Shown here piece after piece: positions 33,435-41,664 of a stretch of DNA of 64,000 bases. The first letter of the stretch is position 1. Each line of letters starts with the position of its first letter. The position numbers and the translations under genes are program-made. The stretch is from Cohnella baijiui. GTDB taxonomy: Bacteria; Bacillota; Bacilli; Paenibacillales; Paenibacillaceae. Below the pieces are notes generated by a model. The model did not search any database. It saw only the letters and a program-made list of their open reading frames with translations, and was not told the origin of the DNA. The DNA lies in NCBI RefSeq assembly GCF_020731285.1, contig NZ_JAJFOW010000007.1:160917-224916 (forward strand), written 5' to 3'.

Positions 33435-34196
33435 ATGAACGAGTTGTTGACGCTACGAAAGAAGGCAGGCCGCCTGATCCGCACGGCCGCACTGGCATTT
33501 ATCGCGCTGGCGGTCGTGCCGCTGTCCGGCTGTCTTTATCCGGACGACCAGACGCCGGGCAGCCGGGCTTCCGCGCGGGAAGCCGTGCAAGCCGTGCAGG
33601 AGGCGGTCCAGCGCTACCAGCAGGATACGGGCGTGCTGCCGATCCTGAACGCGGATGAAGGCACGCCGCGCTACGAAAAGTTCAAGATCGATTTTCCCAA
33701 AATGAAGCGGATGGGCTATCTGTCTACCCTGCCGAAGCTGGCGTTCGAAAACGGCGGGAGCAACCAGTTCCTGATCGTCGACGAAGAGACGAATCCGACT
33801 GTGAAGCTGCTCGATATCACCGTCTACCAGGGCGTCGGCGAAGTGCAGGCCAAAGTCAAAAGCTATCAGCAGCGCAACGGCGGGCAGCTCCCGGCCGGCG
33901 AGGAGGCGTATCCGGGCTTTCATTACGTCGACTACAAGAAGCTGGCTTTTCGAGAGCCGAAGCTGAAGAGCATGTACAGCGGCCGGCCGCTCAGCCTCAT
34001 CGTCGACGACGAAGGCCGCGTGTACGCCGATTACGGGATCGACCTGACCCAGTCTATCGAAAAAGCGGGCGCGACGCCCGGCGCGGACGAGGATTTGCGC
34101 GGGCGCCTGGCAGGCGAATCGTACTACGTGCCGGTCAAAAGCCCCGTCTATCGCTGGGTGAACGGAACGGTCGCCGCGGCGCCCGAATCTACCTGA
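33435..34196 (+). CDS. YphF-like lipoprotein
   Basis: A 253-residue lipoprotein. A basic N-region, hydrophobic core and LSGC lipobox (Cys about residue 33) mark it for lipid attachment outside the cell. The mature part includes VQAVQEAVQRYQQDTGVLPI and later VDYKKLAFREPKLKSMYSG. The same slot, directly before spoIVA, is held in B. subtilis by yphF, a lipoprotein of similar size and unknown role. ATG at 33435 follows GGGAGG. Confidence 0.75.
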   Translation: MNELLTLRKKAGRLIRTAALAFIALAVVPLSGCLYPDDQTPGSRASAREAVQAVQEAVQRYQQDTGVLPILNADEGTPRYEKFKIDFPKMKRMGYLSTLPKLAFENGGSNQFLIVDEETNPTVKLLDITVYQGVGEVQAKVKSYQQRNGGQLPAGEEAYPGFHYVDYKKLAFREPKLKSMYSGRPLSLIVDDEGRVYADYGIDLTQSIEKAGATPGADEDLRGRLAGESYYVPVKSPVYRWVNGTVAAAPEST

Positions 34197-34221
34197 TATG
34201 CTTCTCTCTCTCTCTCAATTC

Positions 34222-34251
34222 GAGCCGCTCCCGTCTGGGGGCGGCTCTTTT
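34222..34251 (+). terminator. Intrinsic terminator before spoIVA
   Basis: An 11-bp stem (34222-34232 with 34237-34247, one G-U) with a 4-nt loop and TTTT. A CT dinucleotide run lies just before it, at 34204-34216. Confidence 0.9.
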
Positions 34252-34355
34252 GCGTGCTCTGCGAGATAACCGACATAGGAGAGGTTCGCCGTTCATATGA
34301 TCATTGGGATGGTGGAAACGCCGGGAACGGGCGCGAATAAAATGCGGGTTCGGCG

Positions 34356-34383
34356 TCATATTCCGGACTTTCGCACATACAAT
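34356..34383 (+). promoter_or_regulatory. Sigma-E promoter of spoIVA
   Basis: TCATATT (34356-34362) and CATACAAT (34376-34383) are 13 bp apart, an essentially perfect match to the sigma-E consensus. In B. subtilis spoIVA is known to be under sigma-E. It lies 83 bp before the GTG start. Confidence 0.88.
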
Positions 34384-34466
34384 GATACCAGTCCAAGTTC
34401 GTGTACGAGTTCCGTCGCGCTGGCGGATCACGCAGGCTTCGCGATTACGAAGGGGAGGGAATCTCA

Positions 34467-35945
34467 GTGGAAAAAGTGGACATTTTCAAAGATATCGCCG
34501 AACGCACGGGCGGCGATATCTACCTCGGGGTCGTCGGCGCCGTCCGGACGGGCAAATCGACCTTCATCAAGCGGTTCGTGGAGACGGTGGTGCTCCCGAA
34601 CATCACCCATGAAGCGGATCGCGTCCGGGCGATCGACGAGCTGCCGCAAAGCGCGGCGGGCCGCACGATCATGACGACGGAGCCGAAATTCGTCCCGAAC
34701 AATGCCGTTCAAATTAAAGTCGCCGACGGGCTGGAGGTCAACGTCCGGCTCGTCGATTGCGTAGGATATGCCGTTGAAGGCGCCAAGGGATACGAGGATG
34801 AGAACGGTCCCCGCATGATCACGACGCCCTGGTTCGAGGAGGCGATCCCGTTCCAGGAAGCGGCCGAGATCGGTACCCGCAAAGTCATCCAGGAGCACTC
34901 CACGCTCGGCGTCGTCGTCACGACGGACGGCTCCATCGCGGAAATTCCGCGCAGCGCCTACGTGGACGCCGAGGAGCGGGTCATCCAGGAGCTCAAGGAA
35001 GTCGGCAAGCCGTTCGTGCTTGTCATCAACTCCGCTCGCCCGAAGAGCGAGGAGGCGCTCGCGCTGCGCGCCGAGCTCGCCGCCAAGTACGACATTCCGG
35101 CCATCACGCTCAGCGTCGCCACGATGGGCGAAGATGAAGTGCTCGGGGTCTTGCGCGAAGTGCTCTACGAATTCCCGGTGCACGAAGTAAACGTCAATCT
35201 CCCGAGCTGGGTCATGGTGCTCCAGGAACAGCACTGGCTGCGGTCGAGCTACGAGAACTCGGTCCGCGATACGGTCAAAGACATCCGCCGTCTGCGCGAC
35301 GTCGACCGGGTCGTCTCGCAGTTCCTCGAGTACAACTTTGTCGCCCGCGCCGGATTGAGCGGCCTCAACATGGGGCAGGGCGTGGCCGAGATCGATCTGT
35401 ACGCGCCGGACGAATTGTACGACAAAATCTTGCAGGAGGTCGTCGGCACCGAGATTCGCGGCAAGGACCATCTGCTGCAGCTCATGCAGGAGTTCGCCCA
35501 CGCGAAGCGCGAATACGACCGGTTCGCCGAAGCGCTCGAGATGGTCAAGACGACCGGATACGGCATCGCGGCGCCGTCGCTCGCGGAGATGCAGCTCGAC
35601 GAGCCCGAGCTCATCCGCCAAGGCTCCCGCTTCGGCGTCCGCCTGAAGGCGACTGCGCCGTCGATCCACATGATCCGCGTCGACGTCGAGTCCGAATTCG
35701 CGCCGATCATCGGGACCGAAAAGCAAAGCGAGGAGCTCGTCCGCTACCTCATGCAGGACTTCGAAAAGGATCCGATCAAGATTTGGGATTCCGACATCTT
35801 CGGACGGTCGCTCCATTCGATCGTGCGCGAAGGCATCCAGGGCAAGATCGCGATGATGCCGGACAACGCGCGCTACAAGCTCCAAGAAACGCTCGGCCGC
35901 ATCATCAACGAAGGCTCCGGCGGCTTGATCGCCATCATTCTCTGA
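34467..35945 (+). CDS. spoIVA: Stage IV sporulation protein A (coat basement ATPase)
   Basis: A 492-residue SpoIVA, the ATPase that polymerises on the forespore surface as the base of the spore coat. The P-loop is GAVRTGKSTF (about residues 22-31), the family's TRAFAC-like form, followed by DCVGYAV and EIPRSAYVDAEERVI. The C-terminus (QETLGRIINEGSGGLIAIIL) is the conserved forespore-targeting end. GTG at 34467 follows AAGGGGAGGG; the longer frame to 34401 would overlap the leader. Confidence 0.96.
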   Translation: MEKVDIFKDIAERTGGDIYLGVVGAVRTGKSTFIKRFVETVVLPNITHEADRVRAIDELPQSAAGRTIMTTEPKFVPNNAVQIKVADGLEVNVRLVDCVGYAVEGAKGYEDENGPRMITTPWFEEAIPFQEAAEIGTRKVIQEHSTLGVVVTTDGSIAEIPRSAYVDAEERVIQELKEVGKPFVLVINSARPKSEEALALRAELAAKYDIPAITLSVATMGEDEVLGVLREVLYEFPVHEVNVNLPSWVMVLQEQHWLRSSYENSVRDTVKDIRRLRDVDRVVSQFLEYNFVARAGLSGLNMGQGVAEIDLYAPDELYDKILQEVVGTEIRGKDHLLQLMQEFAHAKREYDRFAEALEMVKTTGYGIAAPSLAEMQLDEPELIRQGSRFGVRLKATAPSIHMIRVDVESEFAPIIGTEKQSEELVRYLMQDFEKDPIKIWDSDIFGRSLHSIVREGIQGKIAMMPDNARYKLQETLGRIINEGSGGLIAIIL

Positions 35946-35969
35946 CCGGTCCCGCAAACGTTCAATAAG

Positions 35970-36012
35970 AGCCCGCTCCGCACAGCCATGAGGCTGCGGG
36001 GGCGGGCTTTTC
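35970..36012 (+). terminator. Intrinsic terminator after spoIVA
   Basis: AGCCCGCTCC (35970-35979) pairs with GGGGCGGGCT (35999-36008, one G-U) around an inner GCAGCC-type hairpin. TTTT follows. Confidence 0.85.
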
Positions 36013-36042
36013 ATTATTTTAACGCTGGAAAGCGGGCGCGCG

Positions 36043-36090
36043 TTTGTCAAATGAATGAACATGCGAAAAGCAACTTGAACATTCGACAAA
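36043..36090. promoter_or_regulatory. Inverted repeat upstream of the sugar transporter operon
   Basis: TTTGTCAAATG (36043-36053) and CATTCGACAAA (36080-36090) are complementary at 10 of 11 positions across a 26-nt gap. The arms are too far from a gene end to be a terminator. It could be a pair of regulator half-sites for the transporter operon. Confidence 0.35.
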
Positions 36091-36145
36091 TTTCGCCTAA
36101 ACTATTGTCTAGCGTCTTGCAGGAAATGAAATACTTTAAAACCAA

Positions 36146-36174
36146 TTGACATAGTAGGAAATTGGATTTATAGT
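36146..36174 (+). promoter_or_regulatory. Sigma-A promoter of the sugar transporter operon
   Basis: TTGACA (36146-36151), 17 bp, TATAGT (36169-36174). A short inverted repeat CCAATT/AATTGG (36143-36148 and 36159-36164) overlaps the -35 and could be an operator. Confidence 0.8.
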
Positions 36175-36224
36175 TGACGTTAGCATTTCATAGACAAGGT
36201 TTGATAGGGGAGGCCATTTTTCAC

Positions 36225-37352
36225 ATGAACAAACGTATTCGATTCGGCACCTGGCTCGCATTGGCGCTTGCGCTGGTGCTGGCGCTCGGCGCCTGCGGCA
36301 ACAAGCCGTCCAGCAACGGCGGAGCGAACGAAGGCGCAGGTCCATCCGCGTCGGCATCCGCCTCGGAGCCGACCGCCGGAGCGGACAATCCGCTCAAAGG
36401 CAAGAATATCGCCCTCATTATGCGTCTGAACACCGGCACGTTCTCCGCCCAATACGTGGACGGGGTTAAAAAGCAAGTCGAGAAGTTCGGCGGCAAGCTG
36501 ACGGTCATTCCGTCCGACAACAAGCTGGACGTCATGGCGTCCAACCTCGACGCGGCCGTCAACCAAAAGTACGACGGCATCTTGCTCGACCACGGCGACG
36601 CGGGCGCGCTCACGGGCGGCGTGCAAAAGGCGCTGGCGGCAGGGATCCCGGTTGTCGCATTCGACTCCGGCATCACGCTGGACGGCGTCACGAGCATCGC
36701 GCAGAACGACCAGAAAATGGCCGAGCAGACGCTCGAAGCGCTGGCGTCCGACGCCGGCGGCAAGGGCAGTATCGTGAAGATCTGGGTCGCCGGCTTCCCG
36801 CCGATGGAATCCCGTCAGATCGCGTACAAGGCGTTTCAGGACAAGTTCAAGGACATCAAGGAAATCGCGGCGTTCGGCACGGCTGACGGCGCACAGCTGG
36901 ATGCGCAAACGAAGACCGAAGCCATCCTGAAGCAGTATCCGGAAAAAGGCAGCATCACGGCCATCTGGGCGGCTTGGGACGAATTCGCGAAAGGCGCCGC
37001 CAACGCGATCAAGCAGGCGGGCCGCGACGAGATCAAAGTATACGGCATCGACCTGAGCGACGAGGACCTCGCCATGATCCAGGATCCGTCGAGCCCGTGG
37101 GTCGCTTCGGCGGCGGTCGATCCGGCTTCGATCGGCCAAGTGCAAGTGCGTTACCTGTACCAAAAGATCCACGGCGACCAAACGCCGGCAACGGTACAGC
37201 TCGACTCCGTTTACGTCAGCCGCGACGCGCTGCCGACGGACAAGAAAGTGACGACGGCAGACCTGTCCGAGTACGTCAAAGGCTGGGGCGCGAGCGACCA
37301 AGGCGTCACAGACTATCTGACAGAGCTTGAGCAAGCCGTCGCAGGAAAGTAA
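36225..37352 (+). CDS. Sugar ABC transporter substrate-binding lipoprotein
   Basis: A 375-residue periplasmic-binding-protein family member (RbsB type) anchored by a lipobox LGAC (Cys about residue 24), then a low-complexity Ser/Ala linker. Type I fold features: KGKNIALIMRLNTGTFSAQY, YDGILLDHGDAGALTGGV, AAGIPVVAFDSGI. The ligand is not readable; ribose, galactose, AI-2 or another monosaccharide are possible. ATG at 36225 has AGGGGAGG upstream. The ATPase and permease genes follow. Confidence 0.9.
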   Translation: MNKRIRFGTWLALALALVLALGACGNKPSSNGGANEGAGPSASASASEPTAGADNPLKGKNIALIMRLNTGTFSAQYVDGVKKQVEKFGGKLTVIPSDNKLDVMASNLDAAVNQKYDGILLDHGDAGALTGGVQKALAAGIPVVAFDSGITLDGVTSIAQNDQKMAEQTLEALASDAGGKGSIVKIWVAGFPPMESRQIAYKAFQDKFKDIKEIAAFGTADGAQLDAQTKTEAILKQYPEKGSITAIWAAWDEFAKGAANAIKQAGRDEIKVYGIDLSDEDLAMIQDPSSPWVASAAVDPASIGQVQVRYLYQKIHGDQTPATVQLDSVYVSRDALPTDKKVTTADLSEYVKGWGASDQGVTDYLTELEQAVAGK

Positions 37353-37439
37353 GGTCCTACAGACGAGCACGGCGCGGTGAAATCGACCGCGCCGTTTGCT
37401 GCTGTCTTAGGACACGCTAAATATCGGAGGGGGATGCGA

Positions 37440-38954
37440 ATGAACAGCGCCAACGAACTCGCCATGACCGGGATTGCGAAGTCGTTCGCGGGCGTGCCCG
37501 CGCTGCACGGCGTCGACTTCGCGGTGGACGGCGGCCAGGTGCACGCGCTGCTCGGCGCCAACGGCGCCGGCAAAAGCACGCTGATGAAGATTTTGTCCGG
37601 CGCTTACGCTTCGGACGGGGGCGAGATCCGGATCAACGGCGAAGCCGTCCCGATGCGGTCGCCCGCCGATGCCAAGCGGGCGGGCATCCAATGCGTCTAC
37701 CAGGAGGTCGACACGTCGCTCGTCGCGCAGCTGTCCGTCGCCGAGAACATCATGCTCGACCGCTTGGCGTCTTCGGAAGGGCGTGCGTGGCTGCGCTGGG
37801 GAAGCCTATACCGCGAGGCTGAGGAGGCGCTCGCCCGCATCGGCTCCCGCATTTCCGTCCGCAAGCGCGCCGGTGACCTGACGCTCGCCGAAAAGCAAAT
37901 CGTGCTCCTCGCACGGCTGCTCGTCGAGAAGGCGAAGTTCGTTATCCTGGACGAGCCGACCGCGCCGCTCAGTCTCGAGGAAGCGGACCGGCTGTTCGGG
38001 ATGATGGACGAGCTGAAGAAAGAAGGCATCGGCATCGTCTTTATCTCGCATCGGCTGCCCGAGGTGCTGCGCGTCAGCGACCGCATTACCGTCATGCGCG
38101 ACGGGCGGATCGTGCTGAGCGAGTCCGCGGATCAGGTACAGCAGGGGGGCATCGTCCGAGCCATGCTCGGGCGCAGCTTCGAGGAGGAATATCCGAAGGC
38201 CGACGTGCCGATCGGCGGCACGCTCCTCGAGGTCAAGGATCTCGCGGCGGGCCGCCGGGTCCGCGGCGTCGATCTGACCGTCCGCGCGGGCGAAGTCGTC
38301 GCCGTCGTTGGCCTGGTCGGCGCCGGCAAGACCGAGCTGTCCCGCCTGCTGTTCGGAGCCGATCCGGCGGAACGCGGCGAAGTCGTCCTGAACGGCAAGC
38401 GGAGCTCGGCGAACGCGCCGGCCGACGCCATCCGGGACGGGATCGTCCTCGTGCCGGAAGAGCGGCGCAAGGAAGGCATCCTCGTCAGTGCGTCCGTTCT
38501 GCACAACCTGAGCTTGCCGATTCTGCGGTCGATCAGCCGCTTCGGCTTCATTTCCGGCTCGGGCGAGCGCGGCCACGCGGCCGACCTCATCGGCCGTCTG
38601 GGCATCAAGACGGCGTCGTCCGGCCAGCTGACCGGCTTTTTGAGCGGCGGCAACCAGCAAAAGGTCGCGATCGGCAAGTGGATGCGAACGGACGCGGACG
38701 TCTTCCTGTTCGACGAGCCGACCAAAGGGGTCGACGTCGGCGCCAAGAGGGACATCTTCCGCATCATCGGCGAGCTGGCCGGGCAAGGCAAGGGGATCGT
38801 CTATTTGACCTGCGAGTTCGCCGAGGCGCTCGGGCTGGCGGACCGGATCCTGGTCATGTGCGATGGCCGGATCGTCAAACAATTCGCCCGCGGCGAAGCG
38901 ACGCAGGAAGACCTGCTCCTGTACGCCAGCGCGGGCCGGGAGGAACTGGCGTGA
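37440..38954 (+). CDS. Sugar ABC transporter ATPase (RbsA type, tandem domains)
   Basis: A 504-residue protein with two ABC domains. The first has Walker A GANGAGKST and Walker B VILDEPTAPLS; the second has a degenerate P-loop GLVGAGKTE, signature LSGGNQQKVAIGKWM and DVFLFDEPTKGVDVGAK, the pattern of RbsA/MglA proteins. It powers uptake with the neighbouring permease. ATG at 37440 follows GGAGGGGG; the upstream in-frame ATG at 37434 is too close to that site. Confidence 0.93.
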   Translation: MNSANELAMTGIAKSFAGVPALHGVDFAVDGGQVHALLGANGAGKSTLMKILSGAYASDGGEIRINGEAVPMRSPADAKRAGIQCVYQEVDTSLVAQLSVAENIMLDRLASSEGRAWLRWGSLYREAEEALARIGSRISVRKRAGDLTLAEKQIVLLARLLVEKAKFVILDEPTAPLSLEEADRLFGMMDELKKEGIGIVFISHRLPEVLRVSDRITVMRDGRIVLSESADQVQQGGIVRAMLGRSFEEEYPKADVPIGGTLLEVKDLAAGRRVRGVDLTVRAGEVVAVVGLVGAGKTELSRLLFGADPAERGEVVLNGKRSSANAPADAIRDGIVLVPEERRKEGILVSASVLHNLSLPILRSISRFGFISGSGERGHAADLIGRLGIKTASSGQLTGFLSGGNQQKVAIGKWMRTDADVFLFDEPTKGVDVGAKRDIFRIIGELAGQGKGIVYLTCEFAEALGLADRILVMCDGRIVKQFARGEATQEDLLLYASAGREELA

Positions 38955-39937
38955 ACAATAAAGTGCTGCAATTCTCGTTCAAATACGGCGCGCTCGTCTT
39001 CATCGGACTCGTGCTGCTCTTTTTCTCGCTGTACAACGAATACTTTTTCACGTACGGCAACTTGATGGACATTTTGCGCTCCATCTCGATCCTGACGTTC
39101 GTCGCCATCGGCGTGACGATCTCGCTTACCGTCGACGGGTTCGACCTGTCCGTCGGTTCGACCGTTTCCCTCACGACGGTGACGACCGCCACGATGATGA
39201 TCTGGTACGAGATGCCGCTCGTCGTCGTCATCGTCGTCCCGCTCGTCGTCGGTGCATTGATCGGGCTGCTGAACGCCTTCTTGATCGTCAAAGTGCGCAT
39301 TCCCGACCTGCTCGCGACGCTTGCGGTCATGTATATCATCAGCGGCATCCACAAGACGTACACGAAGGGCTACTCGATCTACAACAACATGCAGTTCCAG
39401 GACGGGACGAAAGCGCCCGGCGTCATGAATCCGGACTTCCTGTGGATCGGCCAGGGCAAGCTGCTTGGCGTGCCGTTTCCGGTCATCCTCATGGTGATCG
39501 CCGTCATCGGCGCACATATCTTCTTCAAGTACACCCGCTTCGGGCGGCAGACGACGATGACGGGCGGCAACGAAGAGGCGGCCCGGCTGTCCGGCGTCCG
39601 CGTCAAGCGGATCCGGACGTGGGCGTACGTCGCTTCCGGCGTCTTCGCGGCGATCGGAGGCATCCTCTACACCGCGCGCGTCGGCTCCGGCCAAATCGAC
39701 GCGGGGGCGCCGATGCTCATGGACGCCGTCGCGGCCGTCTTCGTCGGCTATTCCGTGTTCGGGGCCGGCCGGCCGAACGTCATCGGCACGTTCGTCGGCG
39801 CCGTGCTGACCGGCATTCTCATTAACGGACTGACGATGCTGCACGTCCAATACTACACAACGGACATCATCAAAGGCGCGGTGCTCGTCCTGGCGCTGGC
39901 TGTCACGTTTATCCATCTCAGCCGCCGCAAAGCGTGA
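38951..39937 (+). CDS. Sugar ABC transporter permease (RbsC type)
   Basis: A 328-residue polytopic permease of the BPD_transp_2 family. Recognisable stretches are FVAIGVTISLTVDGFDLSVG, GALIGLLNAFLIVKVRIPD and TGGNEEAARLSGVRVKRIR (the EAA-like loop contacting the ATPase). GTG at 38951 overlaps the ATPase stop and has GGAGG upstream. Only one permease gene is present, so it presumably forms a homodimer. No catabolic gene accompanies it. Confidence 0.92.
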   Translation: MNNKVLQFSFKYGALVFIGLVLLFFSLYNEYFFTYGNLMDILRSISILTFVAIGVTISLTVDGFDLSVGSTVSLTTVTTATMMIWYEMPLVVVIVVPLVVGALIGLLNAFLIVKVRIPDLLATLAVMYIISGIHKTYTKGYSIYNNMQFQDGTKAPGVMNPDFLWIGQGKLLGVPFPVILMVIAVIGAHIFFKYTRFGRQTTMTGGNEEAARLSGVRVKRIRTWAYVASGVFAAIGGILYTARVGSGQIDAGAPMLMDAVAAVFVGYSVFGAGRPNVIGTFVGAVLTGILINGLTMLHVQYYTTDIIKGAVLVLALAVTFIHLSRRKA

Positions 39938-39964
39938 GCGCGGGCGTCAAACCTCGCGCCCCGC

Positions 39965-39994
39965 TTGAAACTCCGCGGTCTTCCTGTGTATAAT
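39965..39994 (+). promoter_or_regulatory. Sigma-A promoter of hbs
   Basis: TTGAAA (39965-39970), 18 bp, TATAAT (39989-39994), 61 bp before the hbs start. Confidence 0.75.
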
Positions 39995-40054
39995 TTCTGA
40001 TGAAACGGATAAACAGATAACAAGCTAGTTTCCGTTAGTGGGGAGGTGAATGCA

Positions 40055-40327
40055 TTGAACAAGACCGAACTGATCGCCAAAGTGTCCGAGTTGACCGACC
40101 TGTCGAAGAAGGACGCCACGCAAGCGGTGGACGCCGTCTTCGACGTCATCTCCGAAGCGCTCCAAAACGGCGACAAGGTGCAGCTCGTCGGCTTCGGCAA
40201 CTTCGAAGTTCGCGAACGCTCCGCGCGCAAAGGCCGCAACCCGCAAACGGGCGTCGAGATCGAGATCCCGGCCGGCAAAATCCCCGCGTTCAAACCGGGC
40301 AAAGCACTGAAGGAAGGCATCAAATAA
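40055..40327 (+). CDS. hbs: HU family DNA-binding protein
   Basis: A 90-residue HU, the abundant nucleoid protein. It has [20 protein letters not shown], the [21 protein letters not shown] arm region and [14 protein letters not shown] at the end. TTG at 40055 gives the canonical N-terminus and has GGGAGG (40041-40046) at a good distance; the GTG at 40046 overlaps that site. In B. subtilis hbs also follows spoIVA; here the sugar transporter separates them. Confidence 0.95.
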   Translation: MNKTELIAKVSELTDLSKKDATQAVDAVFDVISEALQNGDKVQLVGFGNFEVRERSARKGRNPQTGVEIEIPAGKIPAFKPGKALKEGIK

Positions 40328-40362
40328 AATGAAATTTGCTTGATTTTGTGGTGGTCGATGGG

Positions 40363-40392
40363 TTGCGGTCCCATTTCCGTCTGTGCTATAAT
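40363..40392 (+). promoter_or_regulatory. Probable promoter of tRNA-Pro
   Basis: TATAAT at 40387-40392 with TTGCGG at 40363-40368 (18 bp). The tRNA begins 17 bp downstream. Confidence 0.5.
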
Positions 40393-40408
40393 CACTCTCG
40401 TACTCTTT

Positions 40409-40485
40409 CGGGACGTAGCACAGTCTGGTAGCGCGCACCCTTGGGGTGGGTGAGGTCGTGGGTTCGAATCCCGCCGTTCCGACCA
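40409..40485 (+). tRNA. tRNA-Pro (anticodon GGG)
   Basis: A 77-nt cloverleaf: acceptor CGGGACG/CGTTCCG (one G-U), D arm GCAC...GCGC, anticodon stem CACCC/GGGTG with loop TTGGGGT (anticodon GGG, reading CCC/CCT proline codons), and T arm GTGGG-TTCGAAT-CCCGC. The 3' CCA is encoded. It stands alone between hbs and mtrB. Confidence 0.95.
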
Positions 40486-40503
40486 TTACATACGCATGAC
40501 GAG

Positions 40504-40542
40504 ACTGCTTTTTCGAGACGATGTCCCGGAGAAGCAGTTTTT
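40504..40542 (+). terminator. Terminator after tRNA-Pro
   Basis: ACTGCTT (40504-40510) pairs with AAGCAGT (40532-40538), followed by T residues. The loop is large (21 nt). Confidence 0.6.
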
Positions 40543-40599
40543 GTTTGACAGGCGATCTTCATTTCCCTCATGATGGAGCCAATAGAGGAGGCGGATACG

Positions 40600-40830
40600 A
40601 TGGAATACTCGATCTCGGGCCAAGCGGAATATATCGTCATCAAGGCCAAGGAGAGCGGAGTAAACGTGATCGGCTTGACCCGCGGGACCGATACCCGGTT
40701 TCACCATACGGAGAAGCTCGACCGCGGCGAGGTGCTGATCGCTCAATTCACCGATCACACATCCGCGATCAAGATCCGGGGCAAGGCGACGGTCATGACG
40801 AAGTACGGCGTCGTCGAGACCGACGTCTAA
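40600..40830 (+). CDS. mtrB: Trp RNA-binding attenuation protein TRAP
   Basis: A 76-residue TRAP. In Bacillus, eleven subunits form a ring that binds tryptophan and wraps GAG/UAG repeats in RNA. The core [20 protein letters not shown] and [11 protein letters not shown] are nearly identical to B. subtilis MtrB; the RNA-contacting K and R of IKIRGKA are kept. ATG at 40600 follows AGAGGAGG; the longer frame from 40570 lacks conservation. folE (mtrA), the usual operon partner, is absent. Its target is probably the leader at 52040. Confidence 0.96.
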   Translation: MEYSISGQAEYIVIKAKESGVNVIGLTRGTDTRFHHTEKLDRGEVLIAQFTDHTSAIKIRGKATVMTKYGVVETDV

Positions 40831-40867
40831 CACGCCGAACCGTCCGGGAGGCGGACTCGATCCGGGT

Positions 40868-40888
40868 GCAGGCATAGCCTGCCTTTTT
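40868..40888 (+). terminator. Intrinsic terminator after mtrB
   Basis: GCAGGC (40868-40873) pairs with GCCTGC (40877-40882) across a 3-nt loop, then C and a T-run. Confidence 0.75.
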
Positions 40889-40935
40889 CTTTTGTAGAAT
40901 AAGAGAAAGACCTGTCCGGAAGAGGAGAATGCCTC

Positions 40936-41475
40936 ATGAAGATTGGCTTTCGCCCTATCGTCCTGATCGCGGCCAGCGCGCTGGCGATCGTCCTGCTCGG
41001 GCACCTGCCCGCGCTGGAGCGTCACACGCAGGATCACCGCGCGTCTGCGTCCGTCTTCGCGCCGCTGCGCGTCGAGAAACTGTCGAGCGACATCCTCGTC
41101 GACGCGATGGTGTCGCTGCCTTTGAACGAACGGCTGACGAGAGTCGGGTGGGACCACGACATCCTGACCGTCGACCTGTCGCTGTCCGCGAACGACGCCT
41201 CGCCAAAGGACCTGTGGAAGGACGCCGCCGAGCTCGTCCGGCTGTCGTTCGGCGCCATGCCGAACGTCCGGCAGCTGCTCCTTCGCATTTACCTCGAATC
41301 CGACGGCAAGCGAGCGCTGCTCGCCTCGGGCGATTCCCGCGCGTCGGACTGGCCGGATGGCCTCGCGTCCTCGGTCAAAGCGGACCCGGACGGCGCGCGG
41401 CCGGATTGGGCGCTCCATCTTAGACTGAACTGGACCGCGGCCGGCGAGCGATGGCTCGGAAATTTTGCAAATTGA
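40936..41475 (+). CDS. Unknown exported or membrane-anchored protein
   Basis: A 179-residue protein with an N-terminal hydrophobic segment (residues 8-24, IVLIAASALAIVLLGHL), either signal peptide or anchor. The remainder has LRVEKLSSDILVDAMVSLPL and DILTVDLSLSANDASPKDLW, somewhat like GerMN-type domains, but I cannot assign it. ATG at 40936 follows GGAAGAGGAG. It is alone between the mtrB terminator and the hepS promoter. Confidence 0.7.
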   Translation: MKIGFRPIVLIAASALAIVLLGHLPALERHTQDHRASASVFAPLRVEKLSSDILVDAMVSLPLNERLTRVGWDHDILTVDLSLSANDASPKDLWKDAAELVRLSFGAMPNVRQLLLRIYLESDGKRALLASGDSRASDWPDGLASSVKADPDGARPDWALHLRLNWTAAGERWLGNFAN

Positions 41476-41514
41476 TGAAATCGGCGGCCGTCTTATGCGG
41501 TCGCTTTGCGGTTA

Positions 41515-41523
41515 TGTTATAAT
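41515..41523 (+). promoter_or_regulatory. Extended -10 promoter of the menaquinone operon
   Basis: TGT directly before TATAAT (41518-41523); only a weak -35 (TTATGC, 41493-41498). Transcription would start near 41530, leaving a leader of about 135 nt with several short inverted repeats before hepS. Confidence 0.6.
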
Positions 41524-41664
41524 ATAATCATCCAAGCGCGTAAGACGGATTCGCCGTCGGTAGGACGTGCGGACCGCCGCGGGCATGGTTCGAAAGCAGC
41601 ACGTTCCCGAGAGGCGCGCGCAGGAGTGCGTTAGGCGCTGCTTGGTAACTTCGGAGGCTGAACG

